The translations under genes were made by a program, and so were the position numbers. Under the pieces are notes generated by a model. That model did no database searches. It was given only the letters and a program-made list of their open reading frames with translations, and was not told where the DNA came from. From assembly GCA_037176905.1 (NCBI GenBank), contig JBBBWG010010001.1, forward strand, positions 1 to 58,278: a DNA stretch of 58,278 bases, in the 5' to 3' direction. Shown here piece by piece: positions 36,192 to 48,000 of this stretch; within the stretch, counting starts at the first letter, position 1, and the number at the start of each line of letters is the position of its first letter. The DNA comes from Azolla pinnata. Its lineage: Eukaryota > Streptophyta > Polypodiopsida > Salviniales > Salviniaceae.

Positions 36192-37893
36192 ATTGAACAA
36201 AACCGAAGTTATCATTTTCTTTCCTCATTTTGTCTTCCTGGAAGAAAGAGGCTGTCTTGATGGTAGAGGCCTCGTATATGTGGTTTCTACGAGAGCTGTC
36301 CCCATTGGTGTGCGAAAGACTGAGGCGAGTTAAAAACTTACAGTTATAATGAGGTTGTGCACTCCTGCAAAATTGAGAATTTTGATGTCCAGAGGTTACA
36401 AGTTCTTGGAATCTGCAGATGTTTTCTGCTAGAAAAGGATCGAAAGCTGCCCATTGCAACAGATTCAAATCGAAATCCATGTAAGATCCTGTCCTGTTAC
36501 CATTTATCATCTTTGTCCCGGTCGCTATCATGTCGTCTTCCGCCTTCGTGAAATATATGTAAACTGTATAAACAGAACATTGTTTGCAACAATCATCCAT
36601 TTTGTTGTCTTTGTTGCATTCATTCCAAATGTGGTTATGAATTAGGTTGATTGCAACCCTCTCGGTAGGCTTGATTCTTGTGGATATATAACACTCCACA
36701 TGATGGCGATAATCGCATTCAACCGCGTGAACCGTGTGTAGGCTGAAAAACAAAGGAAATGCCGAGATAGATGTGCTTATCCTGCCATAGGATCGGAGCT
36801 GCTTGGGTTTTTCTTTCCAAATAATATGATGCTATCTATTCTAGATTCACCTTTGTTGCGAGATTTTGACAAGTTGCGATGGTGTTAGCATAAAACTAAC
36901 ACCATCAACATGCTTTCGGATCATTGTGTGCTAGGATCCCACTTCGTTCCATCAGCCATATGTCGGATTCCATCGGCCCTTTTGTGAAATCGCTCAAAAC
37001 GGCAGTTTTTTGAAGCATTCGTTCCATAACAACGCTCATCAGACGGTGGTTGGGTGCGTTTGCATCATGCCAAGTGTTGTCGGTCATCAGGTACACAAGC
37101 TTTGCATGCATAACATGTTCAGCTGTAACTGATCTCTTACTGTCGAGAGAAGCAATCTAAGCTTTTGTCCAAGTATTTTTTATTTGCCCCATGGCTCCAA
37201 TGGATTATTAGGCTCTGACAACATGCGCTCGCACAACAAAGACATGATGATGATCACATCTTCGCTTTGATTGTTGTGTAGAGCTGCTACTGCACCTCTA
37301 CTATAGCAGAAGATTTCGCTGCACTTAGCTATCAGCTCAAAACGCTCTCGACAGAAACTGATGTCTAAGTAGAAACACTTCTTTTGGCTTGAATCGAAGC
37401 GCAGGAGAGCAAGCTATGCAATGGCACAAGAAAGTTTGGATTTTGAAACTCAGGATGCTATCGCAGGACCCTAATGTGCATCACACGATGATCGACATGG
37501 TTCCGGTTCATCGTTTCGATCATCGGAAACTTCTTCTGTCTAGTTTCAGGGGCCCACGAGCTCACGATCCGGAAGAGCTATTTCGTGCACAAACGAACGG
37601 TGTGGAAATCGCTCGTGTTTCTTTGGCCTCAGCATTCAGAACCGTAGGTATACGCTGAGTGCTCCCGTATTTCTTCCGGTCAGAAGCACTAATTGGACCG
37701 TATGTATACGGTTGAGAAAGCCGTAATATACGGTAGGGAATACATGAGAATATACGGTACAAAAATACATATAAAAACAAAAAAGGCGGAGCTCTTCGTC
37801 TATCTTCTTCTTCTTCTTCTTCTTCTTCTTCTTCTTCTTCTTCCCTGTCTGCTTGCTTTGCTTGCTTGCTTGCCTGCGACGGATTCGACTACG
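36192..37893. other. Intergenic region before ATG8
   Basis: No gene is supported. A perfect 11-bp inverted repeat lies at 36878-36906. Weak open frames (36905-37111 minus; 37389-37658 plus) resemble no family. A cluster of ATACGG words (37647-37760) and a CTT microsatellite (37804-37842) precede the ATG8 start. Confidence 0.45.
37804..37842. repeat. (CTT)n microsatellite in the ATG8 leader
   Basis: About thirteen CTT units lie 50 bp before the ATG8 start codon, probably in the 5' UTR. Similar CTT tracts begin the ABCB and E2 leaders. Confidence 0.85.
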
Positions 37894-40021
37894 ATGGGGA
37901 AGGGCTTCGCTTTCAAGACAGAGCTCACGTTCGGTAATATTTCTTCTTCTTCTTCCGCCTCATCGCTAGTTATTCCGTTCTTCCTTTATCTGACTAACTT
38001 CGATCGCAAATTCTTCTACTTTTTCTCGTTTGAAACTCCATGCAGAGGAGAGATCTTTCAAGGCTTCCAAGATGCGGGAGAAGTACCCTGACAGAGTACC
38101 TGTAAGTTCCCGTCGCTTGCTTCTCTCTGTCATCCCGCTTGTTCTCTTTCTTTCTGTCCATGCTTTTATTTGTGTGCTTCTAGAGGCATTTGATTTTCGC
38201 ATAAATTTGCAGAAATTCCAAATTGTGAGTTGGTCTTATGAGATGATAAAAAGGGCAGAAAAAAAGGTCGAAGTTGGAATGGTAATGCGTAGGGCAGAAT
38301 ATGAAAGAGTTAAAAGCCTGCGCGATTGTGAGGCAGAGAAGATGGAAAATGAAGAGTCGTAGGAAATGTTTAAGGAATATGGAGATAGACGTATGGTGGT
38401 TGGTCAAGGCTTGAGACTGCTGTTGTCTTGATTGGAATTACAAATTTGGGTTGCAGAAAATGCCTGTGATATTACAGGTGTTACGAAATTCGAGGAGATC
38501 ATGCAAAGTTAGGATTTTGTGCAGTGATTGAGCGGATCTATGCCTCAGAAACTGCAGAAACAGGGGTAAATTGGTCTCGAAAGAGAATAAGGGAAGACTT
38601 TTGTCTGTTGCGATTCTAGAATGATAGTTTTCAAGTGCAGGGTTTGAGGCATTAAAATTGGGGCAGAACAAAGTGAAATGAGAAATAATTAGATTTCGTT
38701 TTTTGGGATTCTGATAAACAAGTGAAAGCACAAGTAAAAGTTTGAGATCATCATTTATGAAGAAGAGTTCCCAACCAAGGAAGGCAATTGAATATTTTGT
38801 ATTATTCATCATTTATGAAGAAGAGTTCCCAACCAAGCCCATCCTCATATATACTTGGGCAAGAAGATAGATATTAGATGGATCTGTTAGACTACATGGA
38901 CATTCTCGTTTAAATCTTTCTCATAGGTAATGTTTGAGCTATATTGGGAGAAGAGATGTCTGCTTTGGACACTGATTACAGAGAAGTGAAAAGAGTGAGG
39001 ATAAATCAATAGAGTGGAAATATTAATATTGAAAACCTTGAGAATGTTCATCTCTGTGCATAATAATGTTTCTATCTTTGCTGTCAGCTTCTTCTTGTTC
39101 CCCATCATTCCATTGCCATCTTTACTATCAGCATTACTGTCAGAATCATTGCCAAATGAGCCCTTGTACCCTACTGGGTTAGTTCAAGTCCTGTAATGGA
39201 TTATTCCTCCTATATATTCTCACTACACGGTTAAATATGTAAGTGGCTGATATCATCTAATTATATAAGTTTAGCCATTTTAACTTTTTTGGTGCTTGTC
39301 TTCACTCTTGTATGAGTAGAAGGAAGTTATCACACTCGTTGACAAAACCTGACATGGTTGTAATCTGCTTTCACAGGTCATCGTTGAAAAAGCTGGTAGG
39401 AGCGATTTACCAGATATGGAGAAAAAGAAGTGTGTATCTACCTTATCTTAATAGATATCTTGTACTGGGTTATCTGAGAGATGGGTTTAATGTGAAAGAG
39501 CCGTTTGTTATCTGATTCAGGTTCCTTGTGCCAGAGGAATTGACAGTTGGTCAGTTTGTTTATATCATCAGTCAAAGGCTTCATCTAAGTCCGGGGCAAG
39601 CCTTGTTTGTTTTTGTAGGGAATACACTTCCACCCATTTGTACGTATAGAACAATCCTATTTTGTTTTCCATCTTTTGTCATCTTTTTATAAGAGAGTAC
39701 GTACCACAATGACCCAAGAAATACCCCTCTTCAGCAACAATGCTCTTTTTTCTCTATGAGGGGTAACTCTTGAGAATGCTTTAAAACTCAGAGGCATTCT
39801 GGTAAATATCAAACAAGCGATCGGTAGTGGTATTTCCTCCTGTTCTATAGAAAAAAAGGTTGCTTTCTAGTCTGGTGGAGTCCAGCAAAGCACTAAATAT
39901 GATTTCTCTTTTTCCTTTCTTTTGTTTTGCAGCTTCTTTAATGGCTTCTATATACAAGGACCACAAAGACAAAGATGGCTTTTTGTACGTGCACTATAGT
40001 GGTGAAAAAACGTTCGGGTAG
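37894..40021 (+). CDS. ATG8: Autophagy protein ATG8 (ATG8h/ATG8i-type)
   Basis: This ubiquitin-like protein is conjugated to phosphatidylethanolamine on autophagosome membranes and recruits cargo receptors. Five exons (37894-37933, 38046-38101, 39377-39429, 39521-39639, 39933-40021) close in frame to give 118 aa. Diagnostic segments are [47 protein letters not shown] and [22 protein letters not shown]. The stop codon follows the glycine directly, so no ATG4 protease trimming is needed before conjugation. That is the property of the ATG8h/i clade, and the [14 protein letters not shown] start agrees with it. The third exon uses a GTGTGT donor two bases before the end of a Lys codon. The second intron is 1275 bp and contains a direct repeat. 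Confidence 0.95.
38752..38836. repeat. Direct repeat in an ATG8 intron
   Basis: A 27-bp word (catttatgaagaagagttcc and onward to caaccaa) occurs twice, at about 38752 and 38809, separated by 30 bp. It looks like a local duplication. Confidence 0.8.
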
Positions 40022-41072
40022 ATCTACAATGGAATTCCTTACCAAATGATATCTTATTCTTCCTCGTACAGTACGACTCTCCACATGATTGAAGACTTTG
40101 TACATAGATTGTGAATCAGCAGCAGCGTAAGCTACGCACCAATCAATTGTTAATTCTTGTTATTGGTGTTAGCACAACCTCATTGTTTCCAGATTGTAGA
40201 TATTCAGGAAACAAGTTTCTGGTTTTCATCTTCTCTCTCTTTATGGAAACACTCGTGTCTTGTACATATCATCAAGGAAATCACTCCATGGTCATTGTTT
40301 GCATGTTTTCTCTCCTAAAACCGAATAGAAGTCTTTATCGGGGCCTACAAACCACCGAATGATCATGTAAAGGGAGTCGATGATGTTATCATGTCAGGTA
40401 CATGCATTGTTGGCATGCCATTGCAAGGGAACCATACAGAAGCTATTCGAGTTACGTACTCGTGCCACTGTTTTTTGTAATATACTCGCTCGCCCTCTTT
40501 AATTCGTCATGCCGAAGATTTCCTTTTGCATCCGTGTCTATCGAAATATGTTTGAATGTTCTAATGCGAGCGCTATGAAAGCGACGCCCGATGAATCGGT
40601 GTCCAAGTTTGATGTTATTGAAAATCCAAGTTTGATGTTATTGAAAATAGAACCCATCAACAATTAAGGGAAAGGTCCAAGTTTGATATGATTGAAAATA
40701 GAACCCATCAACAATCTAGGGAAAGTCGGCCGTATGAGCTAATATTGCAAGCGGCGAAATGCATCGGCCAGAGCACGAACCGTTGTTTTACATTGTAAGG
40801 CAAACCAAGCTGCTGCTGCAAATCGATCCGGAAACGAGGCACAAAAAAGCCTAGCCGATGGTAGAATCTTTCGATTATCTTTTCATGATTTGCTTCCTAA
40901 CAATTGGAAAGAATATAATTTGAGATCAATGGCAACATTATGCTCTTTGTATCCAAATTCCACATAACTCAATTTGATCACTCCAAATAAGCAGAAACAA
41001 GAAGAAAACGAACTAAAAGAAAAGCACTTCGAGAAATAGGGACATTTTTTTTTTACTCTGTTTTCATCTCTT

Positions 41073-41103
<31 letters not shown>

Positions 41104-41153
41104 ATCTTCTTCTTCTTCTTCTCCGACTGACAAAGAAGAACAGAGGGTCTCGC
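40022..41153. other. Region between ATG8 and the E2 gene
   Basis: The ATG8 3' UTR is followed by spacer. Three copies of a tccaagtttgat-attgaaaat unit occur at 40601-40726, the last two also sharing agaacccatcaacaat. A CTT/TTC-rich block (41069-41124) forms the leader of the E2 gene. No other gene is supported. Confidence 0.5.
40601..40726. repeat. Short tandem repeat, three units
   Basis: A unit starting tccaagtttgat recurs at 40602, 40626 and 40677. The first spacing is 24 bp and the second 51 bp because the longer unit adds a shared tail. Confidence 0.8.
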
Positions 41154-43931
41154 ATGGCGGATCGCGCCTGCGTTCAACGATTGCAGAAAGAATTTAAAGC
41201 TCTCTGCAAGGTCATCCTCTCTCTCTCTCTCTCTCTTCCTCTGTCTCTCTTTTCCCTCTCTAATCTGATCCATTCTTGTTTGTTGTTCGCTTCTGTTTCG
41301 TTCGATCCTGTTTTCTCTGCCGTAGATCCATTGTATTCTTGTTTTTTCCAATCCGTCGCTTGGAAATGCGTCGTGAAACTGGGATTTGTTTTGAAATCCT
41401 CTTCTGTTGCTATCAGAGAACCAGGAGAAAGGGTAGGTGTTTGTTCCGACTACGAATGAGAGAGAGTTTTGAAAGACAGGAGGGAGAGTGAGACCCACAC
41501 ACGTATTCACATATACGCAAGGATCAGGGAATGGAAAATGGCTGAGAAAGTGATACGCAAGAATCAGGGAATGTGTTTTCTTTTATTTCTACCTGAGAAA
41601 CGACTGCGGAAAGAAATGGCTTTTGGTGGTAGCATTCTTTTTGTTATTTTTTCTGCCTCGAGCTCCAGGGATGACATTTCCTTTTTCCTTTTTCTATCAG
41701 CTCGTTTTGGTACTCTGGTTTACTGAAAAATCTATGTCTGCGAGAAATCATCTCTACTTAGTGCCTTGTCTCCTTATTTTTCCCCTTTGGCGAAGAAATT
41801 GTTTTAGCTCTCTCAATGTCTGTAACTTGCCAATGATGGTTTAGGGTTATTTGTCAAGAATGATTTTTTGTTGAACCAATCATTTAAAACCAATTATTTC
41901 AATAGCGTGTTTCAGTCACAACTTATGCTAGGCCCCAGGTATTATGTTATGTACTCATTTCTGTTGTTACTAGAATCTAATTCTATACTTTAGATCTAGA
42001 TTTCTGGCAGGTGAATTAACAGCATCATCTACTTCTTGAGTCTTGGTATCCCTGTGTTTATCAAAGTTGAAGTTTTTCCATGATTATGTTGCCCAATGCC
42101 GAATCAGGCACGGTCTCTATATTTACTTCGCGTATTCTAGGTAGCATCCGATGCTTTGTAGTGTACGGATGGCATGTGATAGGAGGGTTCTCTAAAAATG
42201 TTTAGTATTTGATTGTAAACATTTTCTTATGATATTCACTATGTGTATATGTTGTCTGAATTTCTTTGGTATCAATCACACCTATTTTGTAGGAGCCAGT
42301 ACCACATGTTCTTGCTCGGCCATCACCAACGAACATCCTAGAATGGCGTATGTATTCATCTTCCATGGTGAAAATGTACTCACTTTTGATGGTATTAAGA
42401 ATGCTCACACTCTATCTTTCTTCATCTCCCAGATTATGTTCTGGAAGGGAGTGAGGGAACACCATTTTCAGGCAATAATACAATGATATTTTCATAAAAA
42501 GCATTAACAATCTTTCATGGAGAAGTACAATTCATGATTCCAATTGTTTGTGCATGCAGGTGGAGTTTACCATGGCAAGGTTAAATTTCCACCTGAATAT
42601 CCCTTCAAGCCTCCAGCCATCAGGTGATTCATTAAAATTGATTATTCGTAATGTAGATTAAAGATTCTCTCTGAATGCACATAATTATCTAGGAAGAATG
42701 TTGAAAATAAGATTGTTATATCGTTTTATTATATTAGAAAAATTACTTTCTTTTTGTCCATATTTGCAGCATGATTACTCCTAATGGGCGATTTGCTACA
42801 CATAAAAGAATCTGCATGTCAATGAGTGACTGTAAAGTTCCCAACTCATTTCCATTTATGTCTATTTAATTATTTTAATCTTCGAAAATTTCGTTTCCAA
42901 TGAGAAATTGGTGATTCTGATTGTTTTTGGTCTTTTACTTGACAGTTCATCCCGAAACCTGGAATCCTATGTGGTCAGTTTCAAGGTATCTGCATGGCTC
43001 TACAAATTAGTGCTTTTGGCTACTTACATAAACTGACCATTTTTTATATTTGGTTTAATTCCTTATTTATTTTCTTGTCGATATAGTTGGATCCATGTGA
43101 AAATAACAATAGACTTTAGTAAACTTTTTACATATATAATATATGCCAGATGTGATCTCAGCATTTGGAAATCAATATCAGATTACAAATGATGTGTCGA
43201 TATGTATTTACAAGTAACTCAGATTGTCTATCCCTACAATGTTAAATATGCGTGTGTGTGTGTGTGTGTACGTATACAGCAGACACAGTTTTACTAACAT
43301 TTTTTGGCAATTGTCGTCATTATATTACAGCATTCTTACTGGACTCCTGTCATTCATGGTAATTGTTCTCACTATTCTTCGTTTGCACTAATGTTAATGT
43401 TGTATGTGATATCCTTAACGGGATTGCTATGTATTGAATGAGGTTTATATTTACACAGATGGATAATACTCCTACAACAGGCAGCATCTCTTCCACTCCA
43501 GAAGAAAAGAGACGTTTAGCTCAAGAATCACTTGCATTTAACTGTAAAAGGTAAGGAAACAATCGCACATGTTTCAGCTTTGTAATCATAGATACCTTGC
43601 AGATGATTTTCTCATACAACATTGTGTTGGCAGCCCAATTTTCAGGAAAATGTTCCCAGAATATGTAGAGGGGTATATGCAGCAACAGAAAACTGGCGAG
43701 GATAAGGCAAAGAAACCAGGAGAGAGAGTAGAGAGTGGAGAGAAAACTGTGGCAGAGTGTGGCGAGAGTGGTGAAATAAGCTTGCGATCGAAAGGAGAAG
43801 AAAAACAGAGTGCTAGAAAGCAGAAAGGGCCAATGGCAAAGATCCCTATGTGGCTAACTGCCATCCTTCTTGCTGTCTTTGCCAGCATCATGGCTTTACC
43901 TCTTCTAACTCTTGATTTGGCTCAGTTGTAA
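41154..43931 (+). CDS. UBC34: Tail-anchored ubiquitin-conjugating E2 (UBC32/33/34, UBE2J family)
   Basis: This ER-anchored E2 serves ER-associated degradation. Nine exons close in frame: 41154-41210, 42293-42347, 42433-42471, 42560-42623, 42770-42831, 42946-42985, 43331-43358, 43459-43550, 43634-43931, giving 244 aa (Arabidopsis UBC34 about 237). The UBC fold runs from [11 protein letters not shown] through [29 protein letters not shown] and [12 protein letters not shown]. The catalytic Cys is in RICMSMSD (codon 42813-42815). TPN in place of the common HPN is the family's own variant. A charged linker precedes a C-terminal membrane segment ([19 protein letters not shown]), which marks it as tail-anchored. 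The third intron (42472-42559) begins with GC instead of GT. I cannot decide between UBC32, 33 and 34 orthology; the symbol reflects closest recall. Confidence 0.95.
43251..43270. repeat. (GT)n microsatellite in an E2 intron
   Basis: About ten GT units lie in the intron before the exon at 43331. It is simple sequence. Confidence 0.8.
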
Positions 43932-45098
43932 GTTCTGTTTGGTACTTTGTGATATATGATGGTGTTATCCTCTTGAAGTTTGGAAGGGGTATAATTCTCT
44001 CTGAGATGGTTCTATATATAGAAATGCTATCCTGCCAATAGGTTCATGGATTGTGCACTCTCCTGGAATACAGTGAATTCAAAAAAATTATCAACGAGGT
44101 GGCTAGTTTGTTACACATTTCCTTAATCGAGATGAAGTGATGATCCCTTTGTACGAGTGTCTATCAATTCGTTGTGGAATAATGATCTCATGCTTCAATT
44201 TTGTCTATTTCACATTGTTACATGCGTGTTCAATGAGGTTCTATGACCACAAAATGGGGGGTCAGTTATAAAGAAAGAGATTCATGACAAAAAGAACAGT
44301 AAACATATGCATGCTAGCGAATGACAAAGGCTCAAATTGTACAAAATTGATTTAAACATAATTGTGTTGCATTCATAAATGCCCAAGCGTTTGCTTTGTC
44401 TCTAAGGATCATTAATATAGGAACTCATCAACCTTCACTACATCAGAAGACAGAATATTTGATCAACAATGAGGAATATAATCAACAATAAAACCACAGA
44501 ACATTTGACGAGCAATGAGGAATATAACCACCGATAAAACTACAGACAAGTAGTATCAACGAAGCAAGTAACATCAGAGACGGGCAAATAGAATTAGTCT
44601 TCAGTCATAGAATCCTCTAAGGACCGATAGCAAATGTGCACTTGGAAGTGGTCTCTGAGGTAAACATTACAGCAAAAAGATTTTTCAAATTCAAACAGAA
44701 ATTTACTGTAAATCAGTCTTTTTTATATTACAACAGACCTGCTCCACTCCTCTTATGAGTTTTTAGTCATCACCATCATTATCGTCACCAACATCGTCAT
44801 CGAAAGTGGATATGAGTTACCATTTCAACTTTCAATAACAATGGCATATAATATAAATGAAGCCTCTGGGAGCGCCCTGCTACATATGATTTTGTTCTAT
44901 GATTTGAGCAGCGCTGAATATGAACTTTTTTATTGGTCCTCCATGAGACGAAGATGCCATAAACTAGCACTTTTTTCCTGTAGTGTTCCGATTATGAAGT
45001 TCCAATATACACTAGAGAGGAAAATTTCAGATGGGATTATAATCAACACTTGGACAAAAGCCTCCAGCATCTGTAACATCGGCACTCTTGAAATGACC
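43932..45098. other. Convergent 3' regions of the E2 and PP2A B'' genes
   Basis: This AT-rich spacer holds the two 3' UTRs. A word of about 20 bp (gaggaatataa-caa) occurs twice near 44470-44530. There is no supported gene; the frame at 44841-45110 overlaps the end of the B'' gene in antisense. Confidence 0.5.
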
Positions 45099-48000
45099 TC
45101 AGAACGGTGATTCAAGGGGTTCATCCCACACTTCTCCACTGCCATTTGATGCATCTTCACCGTTCTCCTCCATCGACAGGCGTATGTACTCGTGATGGGC
45201 AAACCTATCCCATTCGGTTAAAGTCTGTTCCTCACGTTCCTGATGACCAAGAATGTTATAAGCACTAGTGTGAAATTTAGAAAATGAACAGAGAAAATAT
45301 TTCCCAAGAGCTCAAAACTTGATCCTAACCTGACGGATGAGAATTGGATCTCTCATCTCAAACGCCACAAACTTGTTCAGATTGAAGAGGACATTGAAGA
45401 AATTCCCCGACAATTTGCACCTCTTCAGGTCTCGCAGAGTTAATATTCCTTCGTTCTGAAAAAGATGTAAAAGAACTCAGGCTGAAATTATACACAGACC
45501 TCTCAGCAAAACGAAGTTACAAAAAACTTTCTTTTTTTTCTGTCCATAATCCTAGATTGTTTTTGTGCTCAAAAGTCAAACCTCTGGGCCAACCATATCC
45601 ATCATTTGACAAACAATATCCTCAAACAAGACAGGTTCATGTGCCATGCATTCCATCCGGTGGAGCTGTTCTTCATAGAAATACAGCATTTCTTTTGGTG
45701 TGATGACACCATCAGAATCTAAATCGATACATTTAAACCTGTAAAAGATCACATCGATACCATTGTAACATAACAGTGCATAAGACGCTATGATGAGACC
45801 AACAATAGAACAAGCATACCAATACTCAAGACTTGTTTCTGATGTTTTATCTTCCTCAGACAGTATAAACCAAACGAAATCTTCATATCCCATCTTCCCT
45901 GGTACCTTGCTAGTGAACTTTCTAGGGGCCTAAAAGAAAAACGTTAATACATTTCTAATAACATGCATACATTAGAGACATTGCTGTATCATCTGCTGCC
46001 ATTTGCACTGACGCACCAGTCAAACGAACATATAAAAATACCTGAGAAAATATTCTATCCACAATCCGCCAAGTCAATGAATGATTTCCATATCGCAAAA
46101 GGTCATCCTTATCGATTAGGAAGTCATGATCAGTATCAAGCTCCCAAAATTTGCAATAGATTACATAGAAATGCTCATAAGAGAAGTATCTGTTGAAAAG
46201 GTAAGGAAATATGAAAGAGTGTTAATGTGAACATGTGAACAGACGGAATCCTCTATCTCTCTAATATGCACGCATACATCACTCCTAAACCATCTCATGA
46301 AAAAGGCTTGTGTAAACACACATAATATTACTCCATGCTTAAATGTATACATATGTGAATGTAAGAATACACACACATACATAGAAGTACTCTATCCACC
46401 ATCACAAAACTTATCTTGATGCAAGACACACAAGCTTACTTGAGCACTCTGTTGATATCATCTTCAGCCTCAACTTGTTGAAAAGCATTGATTAGATTGC
46501 TACGTTTTAATTCCCTTAGCTGCATACAACCATTTCCTGACCTATTTACATGATAGAAAATTCTGTAGACGACGGTTTCAGCTGCATTACAGAAAAGGTA
46601 ATCAGATTTAACTTTTATCATAAAATGGCTGCATCACATTACTCAGCCATACATGTTTCGAATTCCATTACTTGCCATTGATTTACTAAGAAGCAGTGCA
46701 GATTACCTGATCTTCCCAAACAATCTTAATTGACTAATGTCCATCTATTTCTTCTTTATAAAAGGTACTATTAAAAGAATACACATAACAACTATCAACA
46801 ACTGTCTGTTTAGAACCAAAACGGCACTATGAAATCACATTAAAATCGTGTTAAGTTTTAAACAGTCCAGTTAGTATTTAAGATCCAACATTGAGAGAAA
46901 ATTTGGTTTGGATTTTAGACACTGTATATCCTTAACTCTATGTCCTACAAGACTTGAAACCACAGCTTAAAGAATCCCCGAGTGAAAATAGCAAAATAAT
47001 AGAATTAATATTACAGTACAGTTTTATAATTTAAACGTCGAAAACTTTTTGAATAGTGTGATTTTATTTTGAACTCACTTAAAAAGTGTAAAAAGTTTAC
47101 CATGTAAATGGTTCAGTTTTAGAATGTTTTGTTCAAGGATCCCTAGACATACAGTCACGCAGTTTTGCTAAATAGTGTCATCACTCCAGAATACAGGATG
47201 AGCCTTAAACAAAACGATAAACTCGGAAATGCCAGAAAGGAAATGAATGCCTACTTTTTACTTGATGGAGGAAACAAACAGAACTAGATTTTGATAAGCC
47301 CACATGTGCCCACTGCACAACATCGTATAGCATCCCAAACCAGTCCATCTGCCTTTCTTAATGGGATTTGGACCATTTTCACAGATCATCTACTTCAATT
47401 ATTACAGTTATTTGGACCAGTCTTCATTGGGATGCAGAAACATAGATAGCAGACAGCTAGCAGACAAAGGATACATGTAACACTTCTTAAGGTCCCTGCC
47501 AAGGGACTACGGAGCAAGTAAAACCAGCAACTTGGGGGGTGAATATTACTTGATGGAACATTTCAATCAGTGAGTCATATGACCAACAATACACGTAACC
47601 CCGGATACCCAAGCCAGTTCCATGCAGGGGACATTGAGTGCATCATACTACAAGAGTGTTTGTGATTTGATCTAAACATAGGCTACCTCTCTCAGCCTTT
47701 TTACTTTCCTCCATTGTATTCACTCCATATTACTGCATTTTTATTTAAATTTGACTAGATAAGGTCATAATTCAGGTATTACATCCAAAACTTATAAATT
47801 TCGAATGGATTGAACATTCGGTCTTCTTGGTCACGTTGGCATTCTGAAGAAGTTAATTAAACATTTATATACAGTTAATTTCATTTGATACGATGCAAAA
47901 ACAGCTTCCGTCACATGGCATAAATAAAACTTAGAGAGTCCCCATCTGATGACCAGAATGGACAAGCAAGGGATTGAATGATCCAAACTGGTACCTCAGA

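Noticed and set aside
36109..36753. A 214-codon minus-strand frame
   Set aside because: It lies antisense to the 3' end of the small conserved gene, has no family resemblance and has AT-rich, non-coding composition.
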